A stretch of DNA of 64,000 bases, from contig CAYNJY010000003.1 in NCBI GenBank assembly GCA_964397755.1, forward strand, positions 1-64,000, given 5' to 3'. Below the pieces are notes generated by a model that had not been told where the DNA came from, searched no databases, and saw nothing but the letters and a program-made list of their open reading frames with translations. This DNA is from CAYNJY01 sp964397755 (GTDB lineage: Bacteria; Patescibacteriota; Microgenomatia; UBA10105; UBA927). Position 1 is the first letter of the stretch. Each line of letters begins with the position of its first letter. A program made the position numbers and the translations under genes. Shown piece by piece: positions 41,410 to 49,646 of this stretch.

Positions 41410-41865
41410 ATGCGTCATAGGTATTTCGGCAAAAAACTTTCACGAACCACCAACGAGCGGAGAAGACTCCTCATGGTGTTAGCGCGCGAGCTTCTGACAC
41501 ACGGACGAATAAAAACAACGTTTGCAAAAGCCAAGGTGGTGCAAGCGTTGGTTGAGCGCTTGGTTACGAAAGCAAAGAAGGGAACACGTGCGTCGGTTCG
41601 GCAGGTAGAGAAAGTTTTGAGCGATGCCACGAGGGTGAAAATCCTTTTGGGTTGGGCAAAAACGCGCTTCGGGAACCGCATAAGCGGATATACGCGGATC
41701 GTAAAACTTGGTCAGCGGACAGGAGATAGCAGTGAAGAAGTTATTCTCTCGTTTGTTGACGACGTGCCTGCAGTACCGGAGCCCAAAGGGAATGAGACCG
41801 AAAAAAAAGTAGTTCCCAAGGTCCGACCTAAGAAACGCGTCAAAAAAAAGAAATCAGCGAAATAA
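41410..41865 (+). CDS. rplQ: Ribosomal protein L17
   Basis: 151 residues: MRHRYFGKKLSRTTNERRRLLMVLARELLTHGRIKTTFAKAK is the classic N-terminus; RFGNRISGYTRIVKLGQRTGDSSEEVILSFVD follows. The C-terminal tail is Lys/Pro/Val-rich and probably disordered. It starts 29 bp after rpoA and ends 3 bp before rplM. Confidence 0.95.
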   Translation: MRHRYFGKKLSRTTNERRRLLMVLARELLTHGRIKTTFAKAKVVQALVERLVTKAKKGTRASVRQVEKVLSDATRVKILLGWAKTRFGNRISGYTRIVKLGQRTGDSSEEVILSFVDDVPAVPEPKGNETEKKVVPKVRPKKRVKKKKSAK

Positions 41866-41868
41866 CGT

Positions 41869-42303
41869 ATGTGTATGCAGGCACTGACTACACCGACAAA
41901 AGCAAGCGATATTAAGCGTTCATGGCATCTCGTCGACGCGAAAGACAAGGTGCTTGGGCGCGTAGCAGTCACGATTGCCCAAAAGCTTACGGGAAAGGGA
42001 AAACCGTATTTTGTCCGAAACCTTGATTGCGGAGATTTCGTCGTTGTCACAAATGCGAAATATGTTGCTGTTACCGGCCATAAAGAAAAGGAGAAACTGT
42101 ATAGTCGCTACTCTGGATACCCAGGAGGGCTCAAACAAAAGCCTCTCTGGAAGGTTCGGGAAGAGAGACCAACTGAGATAATCCGCCATGCTGTCTGGGG
42201 GATGCTGCCAAAGAACAAGCTACGAGACAGGGTCGTTACGAGGCTCTACATATTCCCAGAGGCTGACCATCCCTATCAAAGCAAGTTCAATAGTACATAC
42301 TAA
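41869..42303 (+). CDS. rplM: Ribosomal protein L13
   Basis: 144 residues: KRSWHLVDAKDKVLGRVAVTIAQKLTGKGKPYF, NLDCGDFVVVTNAKYVAVTG, KLYSRYSGYPGG and the C-terminal RLYIFPEADHPYQ. Two in-frame starts (41869 and 41875) differ by two codons. It is paired with rpsI 3 bp later, the standard rplM-rpsI unit fused here to the alpha operon. Confidence 0.96.
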   Translation: MCMQALTTPTKASDIKRSWHLVDAKDKVLGRVAVTIAQKLTGKGKPYFVRNLDCGDFVVVTNAKYVAVTGHKEKEKLYSRYSGYPGGLKQKPLWKVREERPTEIIRHAVWGMLPKNKLRDRVVTRLYIFPEADHPYQSKFNSTY

Positions 42304-42306
42304 CAC

Positions 42307-42795
42307 ATGTCAGATAAAGTAAAAACAAAGGACCAAGAGTCAACAAAATTTGAGACAGAGCGGCCGCAATACTATGAGGCAGTTGGTCGTCGTAAGGAGG
42401 CAACCGCTCGGGCGCGACTGTATGTGGTGAAGAACGACGCAGTTACCGCGGCGGGAGCGTCGCTTTCGAAAGGAGACATGCTCGTCAACGGAAAACCGAT
42501 TGAGACACACTTTTCGGGAGAAGTGTACAAAAAAATGTACGTGGAGCCATTCCGCACAACGAACACCATTGGTCGGTTTGCCACCACCATTACCGTCACC
42601 GGCGGCGGGCTTTCCGGACAGTTGGGAGCCGTGATTCTGGCGTTAAGTCGAGCGCTCTTGAACGTTGACAAAGAAAAATTCCGGCCCATCCTCAAAAAAC
42701 GCGGGTTTCTCACCCGCGACAGCCGCATCAAAGAACGCCGCAAAGCCGGCCGTGCAGGGAAAGCAAGGGCAAGGAAGCAGTCTCCCAAGAGATAA
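42307..42795 (+). CDS. rpsI: Ribosomal protein S9
   Basis: 162 residues: an N-terminal charged extension of about 20 residues, YYEAVGRRKEATARARLY, TVTGGGLSGQLGAVILALSRALL and the C-terminal LTRDSRIKERRKAGRAGKARARKQSPKR ending in the P-site-contacting SxKR. Last gene of the ribosomal run; no terminator is obvious in the next 100 bp. Confidence 0.96.
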   Translation: MSDKVKTKDQESTKFETERPQYYEAVGRRKEATARARLYVVKNDAVTAAGASLSKGDMLVNGKPIETHFSGEVYKKMYVEPFRTTNTIGRFATTITVTGGGLSGQLGAVILALSRALLNVDKEKFRPILKKRGFLTRDSRIKERRKAGRAGKARARKQSPKR

Positions 42796-42852
42796 CAATA
42801 CTGGTAGCTTTCTTGACCGAAGCCCCGTCGCGGTAGCCCGCAAACCCTAAGT

Positions 42853-42881
42853 TTCAACTCCCGCCGCTGATGCTATATGAT
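42853..42881 (+). promoter_or_regulatory. Promoter of the P-type ATPase gene
   Basis: TTCAAC (42853-42858), a 17-bp spacer and TATGAT (42876-42881), 17 bp before the ATG at 42899. A moderate match. Confidence 0.4.
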
Positions 42882-42898
42882 AAAAGAATGAAGCCCAT

Positions 42899-45445
42899 AT
42901 GAAAAACAACGGCGGTAAGACGGGGTTGACTGCTGTCCAAGCAGAACAGCTCCTTGCGCGCTACGGCCCTAATGAGATTCCCGAGAAGAAAAAGTGGGGC
43001 ATCGTCCCCGCGTTTCTCTCGCAGTTTGATAATTTCCTTACCCTCCTCCTTCTTTTTGCCGCGGCGGTTTCGTTTTTTTTGGGGGAGAGTGTCGATGCCC
43101 TGTTTATTTCCGCGATCGTTGTTCTTAATGCACTCCTTGGGCTCTACCAAGAGTTTAAGGCCGAGCGCGCCCTTTCCAGCCTGAAAAAGTTAACCGTCAC
43201 TTCCGTCCGGGTTATCCGTGACGGCCGGGAACAGGAGCTTGACAGTCGGAACCTCGTCCCGGGGGACATTATCTACCTTGAAGAAGGCGCGAAAATTCCG
43301 GCAGATGCAACACTCGTCTCCTCCATTCACTTTGAGGTGAATGAGGCAGCCCTTACAGGAGAGTCGTTGCCGGTTGAGAAACGGCAAAATGATAATGAGG
43401 CAGATAAGCTTTTCATGGGGACGATTGTCGCCAAGGGCAGAGGGTATGCCCGGGTGACCGATACCGGAGTCAGGACTCGCTTTGGACAGATCGCGAGAAC
43501 CTTGGCAACGATGGAGAAAGTAAAAACTCCTCTCCAGCGCAAGCTTGAGACCTTTACCAAACAGGTGGGCATCGTGGGCATGATGGCCGCTGTCACGGTT
43601 TTTTTCCTGTCCTTCGTCCGCGAAAAGTCAATCCTTGAAAGCTTCATCTTTGCGGTGAGTTTGGCGGTAGCCGCGGTTCCCGAAGGTTTGCCCGCGGTGA
43701 TGACCATCACCATGGCCTTGGGTGTCGAACGCATGGCGAAGAGGGGAGCGATTGTCAGGAAGCTCAATGCCATAGAGGCGCTTGGTTCGGTCACGGTGGT
43801 GGCGACCGACAAAACCGGGACGCTGACCACTAACACCATGCGGGTAAAAAAGATTTGGCTTGATGGGAAAGTCTCTGATGCGAGTAACCCGCCATCGCTT
43901 AGGAGCCTCCCTTTTCGTACACTCGTTCTCAACGGAGTCTTGTGTTCGACAGCCACGTTGACAATTTCCTCCGGCGGCCAAGACCCGGAAGTGATCGGTG
44001 ACCCGACAGAAGGAGCAATACTTCACTTGGCTCAGAAACTAGGACTGGCACCTTTGTCAGTTCGGCAAGAGTGGACAATAACCGATGAGATTCCCTTTCA
44101 TCCGGAAACCAAACGAATGACGGTAATGGTAGATCGTGGTAAGGAAGCGTTTGTTTTTAGCAAGGGGGCTCCAGAGTCTATTCTTTCTATTTCCAAGAGA
44201 GTTCTTGCCGGGAAGCGCGTTCTTCCTCTCACCGAGGAGCGCAGGAGCAGTATTGAACGCGGGTTTCAGCTATTCGCTAAAAAAGGACTGCGGATACTGG
44301 CGTTTTCCTATAAAAAGGGGAAAGGAAAAGAGACAGAAGATAATCAAATCTTTATCGGATTTGTTGGCATCGCGGATCCGGTCCGGCCGGAAGTGCTTGA
44401 GGCTGTTATGAAAGCCAGAAGTGCAGGAATACGCGTGGTCATGATTACCGGAGACAACGAACTCACTGCCGAGGCAGTCGGAGTAGAATCGGGAATTATT
44501 CGCAGGGGCGAGGAGGTGCTCTCAGGAAAACAGCTCGACATAGTTTCCGACGCACAGCTTCTTGCGCTCCTGCCTCGGGTGAAAATCTTTGCCCGGACCA
44601 CACCTCCCCACAAGTATCGGCTGGTGAAGCTTTACCAGAGCCAAGGTGAGGTTGTGGTGGTGACCGGTGATGGGGTTAATGATGCTTTGGCGCTCAAGCA
44701 GGCAGACGTGGGTGTCGCGATGGGGGTGACCGGTACCGACGTTGCCAAAGAAACCGCTGATATGATTATCACCGACGACAACTTTGCTTCTTTGGTAAAC
44801 GCGGTTGAGGAGGGACGCAATATCTTTCATCAAATTAAAAACACCGTACAGTATCTTCTTTCGTGTAACCTGGGAGAGATTATCTATATCCTTTCTGCGG
44901 TTTTTTTCCGTTTGCCGGTGCTCACACCTTTACAGATCCTTTACATGAATATAGTGACCGACGGTTTGCCCGCGATATCGCTGGCCTTTTCTCCCCGCGA
45001 TCGGCATATCATGCAGGGTAAACCGCGTACTTCCACACGTATTCTCGAACGAAGAGATTTTCGGTATCTTTTTCTGGTGGGTTTGGCGACTGCGCTTCTG
45101 GGTTACCTGTCAATTGTGCCGATCGGTTTCCTCTCTCCAAATTTTGCCGACCAGACAACCATGGTTTTTACGACCATCATGCTGGTGCAGCATTTCGTGC
45201 TTGTCGATCTCTGGATATCGCATACATCAGTTCTCCGAAACCTCCAACTGATTGGCCGACCAATATTTCTCCTCGCGTTCTTTCTGCCAGTTTTGTTTCA
45301 TCCGTTCCTTCTCTATCATCCGTTTCTCCAGTCGGTTTTTAGTACGACGCCATTAACAGGCCCGCAGTTAGCCTACTCAGCAGGTATCGCGAGCCTCATG
45401 CTCGTCGGGATGGAAGTGGTAAAGTTTCGGGGGAAGGGGAAGTAG
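42899..45445 (+). CDS. Cation-transporting P-type ATPase (P2, Ca2+-ATPase-like)
   Basis: An ATP-driven cation pump of 848 residues. The phosphorylation motif is DKTGTLTTN (about residues 304-312), the actuator loop has TGES, and the hinge has VVTGDGVNDALALKQADVGVAMG. Helix M4 carries VPEGLPA and M6 carries NIVTDGLPA, the pattern of PMR1/SPCA-type Ca2+ (or Mn2+) pumps with one ion site. The N-terminal cation-ATPase domain (LTAVQAEQLLARYGPNEIP) is present. No heavy-metal CxxC domain is seen. It has its own likely promoter after rpsI. Confidence 0.9.
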   Translation: MKNNGGKTGLTAVQAEQLLARYGPNEIPEKKKWGIVPAFLSQFDNFLTLLLLFAAAVSFFLGESVDALFISAIVVLNALLGLYQEFKAERALSSLKKLTVTSVRVIRDGREQELDSRNLVPGDIIYLEEGAKIPADATLVSSIHFEVNEAALTGESLPVEKRQNDNEADKLFMGTIVAKGRGYARVTDTGVRTRFGQIARTLATMEKVKTPLQRKLETFTKQVGIVGMMAAVTVFFLSFVREKSILESFIFAVSLAVAAVPEGLPAVMTITMALGVERMAKRGAIVRKLNAIEALGSVTVVATDKTGTLTTNTMRVKKIWLDGKVSDASNPPSLRSLPFRTLVLNGVLCSTATLTISSGGQDPEVIGDPTEGAILHLAQKLGLAPLSVRQEWTITDEIPFHPETKRMTVMVDRGKEAFVFSKGAPESILSISKRVLAGKRVLPLTEERRSSIERGFQLFAKKGLRILAFSYKKGKGKETEDNQIFIGFVGIADPVRPEVLEAVMKARSAGIRVVMITGDNELTAEAVGVESGIIRRGEEVLSGKQLDIVSDAQLLALLPRVKIFARTTPPHKYRLVKLYQSQGEVVVVTGDGVNDALALKQADVGVAMGVTGTDVAKETADMIITDDNFASLVNAVEEGRNIFHQIKNTVQYLLSCNLGEIIYILSAVFFRLPVLTPLQILYMNIVTDGLPAISLAFSPRDRHIMQGKPRTSTRILERRDFRYLFLVGLATALLGYLSIVPIGFLSPNFADQTTMVFTTIMLVQHFVLVDLWISHTSVLRNLQLIGRPIFLLAFFLPVLFHPFLLYHPFLQSVFSTTPLTGPQLAYSAGIASLMLVGMEVVKFRGKGK

Positions 45446-45492
45446 ATTACCCCATTAATTTTGAGCTACGGCAGGTCACAGTCGCTTCGCTC

Positions 45493-45523
45493 CCCTTCGA
45501 CTTCACTCAGGGCAAGCGCTCGG
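45493..45523 (+). repeat. Dispersed repeat with CTTCGACTTCACTCAGGGC core
   Basis: CCTTCGACTTCACTCAGGGC followed by AAGCGCTCGGC. Related words occur at 61853-61891 and inside RNase P RNA at 59116-59140. It leads directly into a tRNA-Val-like fragment. Confidence 0.5.
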
Positions 45524-45591
45524 CTCGCTCTGGTAGAGCGCTGCCTTTACACTGAGCAGTTCGATACACGGACTGTAAATTTGCCGAAGGG

Positions 45592-45664
45592 TCGGGGATA
45601 CCTGACTCGAACAGGTGACCTCACGCACCCCATGCGTGCGTTCTACCAACTGAACTAATCCCCG
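45592..45664 (-). tRNA. tRNA-Pro (anticodon GGG)
   Basis: On the minus strand the sequence folds as a cloverleaf: acceptor CGGGGAT/ATCCCCG, D stem GTTC/GAAC around AGTTGGTA, anticodon stem CACGC/GCGTG with loop ATGGGGT (anticodon GGG, codon CCC), a short variable loop, and T stem ACCTG/CAGGT around TTCGAGT. C1-G72 and discriminator A73 are the expected proline identity elements. The 3' CCA is not encoded. It lies between the P-type ATPase and recA. Confidence 0.95.
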
Positions 45665-45796
45665 GTTACTGGTTCACATTTTTCTATAGGAGATCAACCA
45701 CGAACGATAAACTTGTAACGCTTGTATTCTATCATTTTTTGTGCAAGAATGGGATAAACTTCAACGCTTGCCTCAATCGTTCGAAAGGAGCTATGT

Positions 45797-46834
45797 ATGC
45801 CAGTTGATGCGAAACTCCAAGCCATCCAGCTTGCCATGGACCAGATCGAGAAGCAGTACGGCCGCGGCTCGATCATGAAGCTTGGGAAAAAAGTCGGCGT
45901 CAGGGACGCGGTTGATTTCGTCTCGACCGGCATCATGCCGCTTGATTTGGCGCTCGGCGTCGGTGGGCTACCCCGTGGCCGGGTGATCGAGATCTACGGG
46001 CCGGAAGCTTCCGGAAAAACCACTGTATGTTTGTCTGTCATTGCCGAAGCGCAGAAAAACGGTGGCGTTGCCGCATTTATCGATGCGGAACATGCGCTGG
46101 ACCCACAGTGGGCTGAAATATTGGGTGTCAAACTCGATGATCTTCTTATTTCTCAGCCGGATACCGGAGAGCAAGCACTTGAAATCGCAGAAACACTCAT
46201 ACGAAGCGGTGGGATCGATGTCATCGTTATTGACTCGGTCGCAGCGCTCGTTCCCCGCGCGGAGATTGAAGGAGAAATGGGTGACAGTATGATGGGTGTA
46301 CATGCACGACTCATGTCGCAGGCCCTCAGAAAATTAACAGCGGTCATTTCCAAGTCAAGAACTATCGTTATTTTTACCAATCAATTGCGTCAAAAAATAG
46401 GCGTCATGTTCGGCAATCCGGAGACAACGACGGGGGGGATGGCGCTGAAGTTTTATGCGAGCATCCGCATGGATTCCCGAAAAATTGAAAGTCTCAAAGA
46501 CGGTGACAAAGTTATCGGCAGTAGACATCGTGTCCGTGTCGTCAAAAATAAAGTGTCGCCGCCGTTTCGTCTGGCTGAATTTGATGTGATGCACGATGGT
46601 ATCTCGCGTGAGGGCGGTATTCTCGACGTCGGGCTCGAGCTTGGGCTCGTTACCAAAACCGGCGCATTCTTGAAGCTCGGCCAGCAGATGCTCGGCCAAG
46701 GCAAGGAGGCAGCAAAGGTCTTCCTCAAAGAAAACGCAAAACTCGTCAAAGACCTCACCGAGGCGATCTGGAAGGCGGTAAAATCAGGACACGCGCAGGT
46801 CAAGGTAGCGCCGACTGTGGCCTCCGAGGAATAA
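45797..46834 (+). CDS. recA: Recombinase RecA
   Basis: 345 residues of the ssDNA-dependent ATPase for homologous recombination and SOS signalling. The N-terminus (KLQAIQLAMDQIEKQYGRGSIMKLG), Walker A GPEASGKTT, VIDSVAALVPRAEIEGEMGD, FTNQLRQKIGVMFGNPETTTGG and the C-terminal domain are all standard. GAAAGGAGC precedes the start by a good SD distance. No clear LexA box is seen in the 130-bp upstream spacer. recX follows after 7 bp. Confidence 0.97.
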   Translation: MPVDAKLQAIQLAMDQIEKQYGRGSIMKLGKKVGVRDAVDFVSTGIMPLDLALGVGGLPRGRVIEIYGPEASGKTTVCLSVIAEAQKNGGVAAFIDAEHALDPQWAEILGVKLDDLLISQPDTGEQALEIAETLIRSGGIDVIVIDSVAALVPRAEIEGEMGDSMMGVHARLMSQALRKLTAVISKSRTIVIFTNQLRQKIGVMFGNPETTTGGMALKFYASIRMDSRKIESLKDGDKVIGSRHRVRVVKNKVSPPFRLAEFDVMHDGISREGGILDVGLELGLVTKTGAFLKLGQQMLGQGKEAAKVFLKENAKLVKDLTEAIWKAVKSGHAQVKVAPTVASEE

Positions 46835-46841
46835 CCCATGC

Positions 46842-47336
46842 ATGGAGGACGAACTTTACCAAAAGCTCCTCTCCGCTTCCTTTCGGTTCGTTTCGTTTCG
46901 GCCGCGAAGCAGCAAAGAACTCCGCGACTTTCTAACGAAAAAAATCAAACGATACAAGGTTTTTTCCGGAACGCTTGTTACGAACGTGCTTCATCGACTG
47001 GCCGAACTTGGTTACCTCGATGATGAGAAGTTCGCTGTCTGGTGGGTCGAGCAGCGGACAGGAAGAAAACCCAAAGGGAAACGCGCTATAGAGTTTGAAC
47101 TCCGGCAGAAAGGAATATCGAAGTCGGTTATCGAGTCGGCCATTCGAACACGCGGGGTAGACGAGGGAGAGCTTGCGCGAAAGCTCCTCTTTAAAAAGAG
47201 TCAGATGTGGCGGAAGCTTCCCACGTTAGATCGTAAGCGAAAGATGTTTGCATACCTTTTCCGCCGGGGGTTTTTTTCGGAGACGATAGAGACCATCGTT
47301 GACGAGGCAACGGAAAAAGAGTACAATGAACATTGA
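46842..47336 (+). CDS. recX: Regulatory protein RecX
   Basis: 164 residues, a helical-repeat inhibitor of RecA filaments. Family features: FRPRSSKELRDFLTKK, VLHRLAELGYLDDEKFAVWWVEQR, and KGKRAIEFELRQKGISKSVIESAI. It lies directly after recA, as in many bacteria. Two ATGs (46838 and 46842) lie in different frames; only 46842 leads into this protein. Normal length. Confidence 0.9.
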   Translation: MEDELYQKLLSASFRFVSFRPRSSKELRDFLTKKIKRYKVFSGTLVTNVLHRLAELGYLDDEKFAVWWVEQRTGRKPKGKRAIEFELRQKGISKSVIESAIRTRGVDEGELARKLLFKKSQMWRKLPTLDRKRKMFAYLFRRGFFSETIETIVDEATEKEYNEH

Positions 47337-47379
47337 TTGTGGCTTAGCTTGGAGATTGGTTGAGAGACTGCGTAGGACT

Positions 47380-47430
47380 ATGACAGCCATACCTTTAGAC
47401 AAGATACTTCCTACGTTTCTTTCCGCGTAA
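47380..47430 (+). CDS. Possible leader peptide before rny (16 aa)
   Basis: ATG at 47380 opens MTAIPLDKILPTFLSA and stops with TAA at 47430, just before a GGCAG/CTGCC hairpin (47438-47453) with a short T-rich tail. The arrangement is like a leader peptide, but there is no run of regulatory codons and it may be chance. Very uncertain. Confidence 0.2.
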   Translation: MTAIPLDKILPTFLSA

Positions 47431-47511
47431 TGACCGCGGCAGTTTTTGCTGCCTTTCTCCCGACGAGCCTCTTGATTTCGTAACGTTCGCGAGTAAATCC
47501 GGAGGTACAAC

Positions 47512-49041
47512 ATGTTTGATGTTCTCAAAACACTATCTGGACTTGTGAAGGCAAGACCAACGGCTTCAGTGCAACCTAGTTTTCCCAAAAAATCCCAGGC
47601 AACTAGGGTGGTACTCGAAAAACCGGCTAAGCAGAAAGCGCCTTCCGGCGCCGATATGAGCGGGCAGCTCGCTCTCGCACAGGTGCAGGCTCGGGAGGTT
47701 ATTCTTGAAGCAAAAGACGAAGCACTCCGGATTCGGCGTGAGGCAGAAGCTGAAAGTCAGAAAGAAAAGCAGGATCTTCGAGAGAAACTCCTTTCCCTTG
47801 AGCGAAGAGAAGCAGCTACCGATGTCCGGGAGCGGATAGTCGGCGAGGAGCACGCGTCGTTTGAGAAGAGACGTACGGAGATAGAAGCGCTCAAGCGTGA
47901 CGCTCTTGAAAAACTTCAAAAGCTTGCGCACCTCACGCGAGAAGAAGCCCGACAGATGCTTCTCGCGAACCTTCGGGATCTCCTCCGCGAGGAGATGGCG
48001 CGCGAGATTAGAGAAGCCGAATCAAGGGCGCGCGAAGAGGCAGAAACGAAAGCGCGCGAGATTCTGGTTGACGCCATGCGCCACGGCGCGACTGACTACG
48101 TAGCAGAATATACCGTCTCGGTTATCAAGGTCCAAGATGAGGAAGTGAAGGGCCGCATCATCGGCAAAGAAGGCAGGAACATCCGAGCGTTTGAAACAGC
48201 AACAGGTGTGGATGTGGACCTGGACGAAGAGGGCGTCATCCGGCTGTCAAGCTTCGATCCGGTGCGGCGAGAGATTGCACGGGTCGCCCTCGAGCGGCTC
48301 CTGCGAGACGGACGGGTTCAGCCGGGCAGAATTGAGGAAATTATTGAGCAGGTCAAAAAAGAAATCGAGCGGATTATGTTTGAAGAAGGGCAGAAACTTT
48401 GCCACACGGTGGGCGTCTATAATCTGCCGCCGCCGCTTATCGCGCTTCTTGGACGGTTCAAGTATCGTTACTCCTACGGGCAAAACATGATTGCCCACAC
48501 ACTTGAGGAAACAAAGATTGGCGTTGCGATCTCACAAGAAATCGGCGCCGATAGTAACGTCGTCCGGCTCGGGTGTCTCCTTCACGACATTGGAAAGGTC
48601 GTGATGGACACAGAGGGAAGTCATATCCAGCTCGGCGTTGAGCTTCTCAAAAAGTACGGCATGCCGGAAAAAGTGACTGACTGTGTCGCCCAGCACCATG
48701 AGGATGTAGCGTTTACGAGTATCGAGTCGATGATCGTATACATCGCTGATGCAATTTCTGGGAGCCGCCCTGGGGCACGCTATGAAAATTATGATGAGTA
48801 CGTGAAGCGGCTGAAGGATCTCGAGGAGGTTGCAAAGTCGCACAAAGGCGTCACCGAAGCGTACGCATTTCAGGCCGGACGAGAAATCCGGGTCATCGTG
48901 GACCCCGGACAGGTTGATGATGCGACGGCGATCGCCATGGCACGAGAAATTCGCGACGAGATAGGGAAGAAAGTCATCGTACCGGGTCAAGTGAAAGTCA
49001 CGGTTATTCGTGAACTGCGGGCAACGGAAGTCGTTAAATAG
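47512..49041 (+). CDS. rny: Ribonuclease Y without membrane anchor
   Basis: An endoribonuclease that starts mRNA decay. 509 residues: a long coiled coil (about 50-200, many REAEAE/REEARQ heptads), a KH domain with VKGRIIGKEGRNIRAFE (about 220), and an HD domain with LLHDIGKV (about 360) and CVAQHHED. The usual N-terminal transmembrane helix is missing; the protein instead begins MFDVLKTLSGLVKARPTASV and a Pro/Lys-rich stretch, so it is probably cytosolic. GGAGGT precedes the start. A leader of about 175 bp contains a small hairpin. Confidence 0.93.
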   Translation: MFDVLKTLSGLVKARPTASVQPSFPKKSQATRVVLEKPAKQKAPSGADMSGQLALAQVQAREVILEAKDEALRIRREAEAESQKEKQDLREKLLSLERREAATDVRERIVGEEHASFEKRRTEIEALKRDALEKLQKLAHLTREEARQMLLANLRDLLREEMAREIREAESRAREEAETKAREILVDAMRHGATDYVAEYTVSVIKVQDEEVKGRIIGKEGRNIRAFETATGVDVDLDEEGVIRLSSFDPVRREIARVALERLLRDGRVQPGRIEEIIEQVKKEIERIMFEEGQKLCHTVGVYNLPPPLIALLGRFKYRYSYGQNMIAHTLEETKIGVAISQEIGADSNVVRLGCLLHDIGKVVMDTEGSHIQLGVELLKKYGMPEKVTDCVAQHHEDVAFTSIESMIVYIADAISGSRPGARYENYDEYVKRLKDLEEVAKSHKGVTEAYAFQAGREIRVIVDPGQVDDATAIAMAREIRDEIGKKVIVPGQVKVTVIRELRATEVVK

Positions 49042-49089
49042 CATCGATGTTACTTTAGGCTGATTTGGCAGTATGTTAAAATTGACATC

Positions 49090-49118
49090 TTGACAGAACC
49101 TTCTAAATTGTCTACAGT
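49090..49118 (+). promoter_or_regulatory. Promoter of the HU gene
   Basis: TTGACA (49090-49095), a 17-bp spacer and TACAGT (49113-49118). A second TTGACA lies 8 bp upstream (49082-49087). This is the only clear feature in the 160-bp gap after rny. Confidence 0.6.
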
Positions 49119-49200
49119 GCTTTGTGGAGATTGATGTAGTAGTCCCCTAAAAATTTTTTCTTGTTCTATCCCGCTGCCCGGAAGGAGGTGACAATTCCTC

Positions 49201-49473
49201 ATGACAAAAGCAGACCTCGTAGAAGTGGTCGCGAAAAAGGCCAATCTCACTGCCAAGGCCGCCCGTGAATCAGTCGCAGCGGTGTTTGGTGCCGTTACCG
49301 ATGCACTGAAAAAGGGTGACAAGGTGGTGGTGACTGGATTCGGTACCTTTATGGTTCGATCCAGAAAGGCCCGAACCGGTCGCAATCCGCAGACGGGAGC
49401 GACGATCAATATCCCAGCGCGGAAAACTCCGGGCTTTACTGCCGGAAAAGCACTCAAGAAAGTCGTGCGGTAA
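49201..49473 (+). CDS. hup: DNA-binding protein HU
   Basis: A 90-residue nucleoid protein: MTKADLVEVVAKKANLTAKAARESVAAV, the KKGDKVVVTGFGTF segment and the DNA-gripping arm GRNPQTGATINIPARKTPGFTAGKALKKVV. A full SD sequence (GGAAGGAGGTGA) lies about 8 bp before the ATG, unlike the ribosomal genes. It has its own promoter and a downstream terminator, so it is probably monocistronic. Confidence 0.97.
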   Translation: MTKADLVEVVAKKANLTAKAARESVAAVFGAVTDALKKGDKVVVTGFGTFMVRSRKARTGRNPQTGATINIPARKTPGFTAGKALKKVVR

Positions 49474-49496
49474 GTACTCGTGGCTTCTTGGGCATG

Positions 49497-49529
49497 AGAG
49501 ACTCCCTCCAACTGGGGAGAGTCTCTTTT
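49497..49529 (+). terminator. Intrinsic terminator after HU
   Basis: AGAGACTC (49497-49504) pairs with GAGTCTCT (49519-49526), with a partly paired inner region, followed by TTTT. Confidence 0.75.
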
Positions 49530-49646
49530 GGTATACTAGTAAGTACATCACAAACCCCAATTCACAATGACCAACGTGGTAAGGGAATGTATATACATCT
49601 TCATACCTAGTTGGGATTTGGTCATTGAGATTTGAGAATTGCATAT

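Noticed and set aside
45461..45585. A working tRNA-Val on the plus strand
   Set aside because: D-arm and anticodon-like parts exist but the acceptor and T stems do not pair.
49601..49646. Attachment site or transposon end before the ABC operon
   Set aside because: The repeated words are simple GGGATTTGGTCATTGAG-type spacer sequence without target duplication or a transposase.
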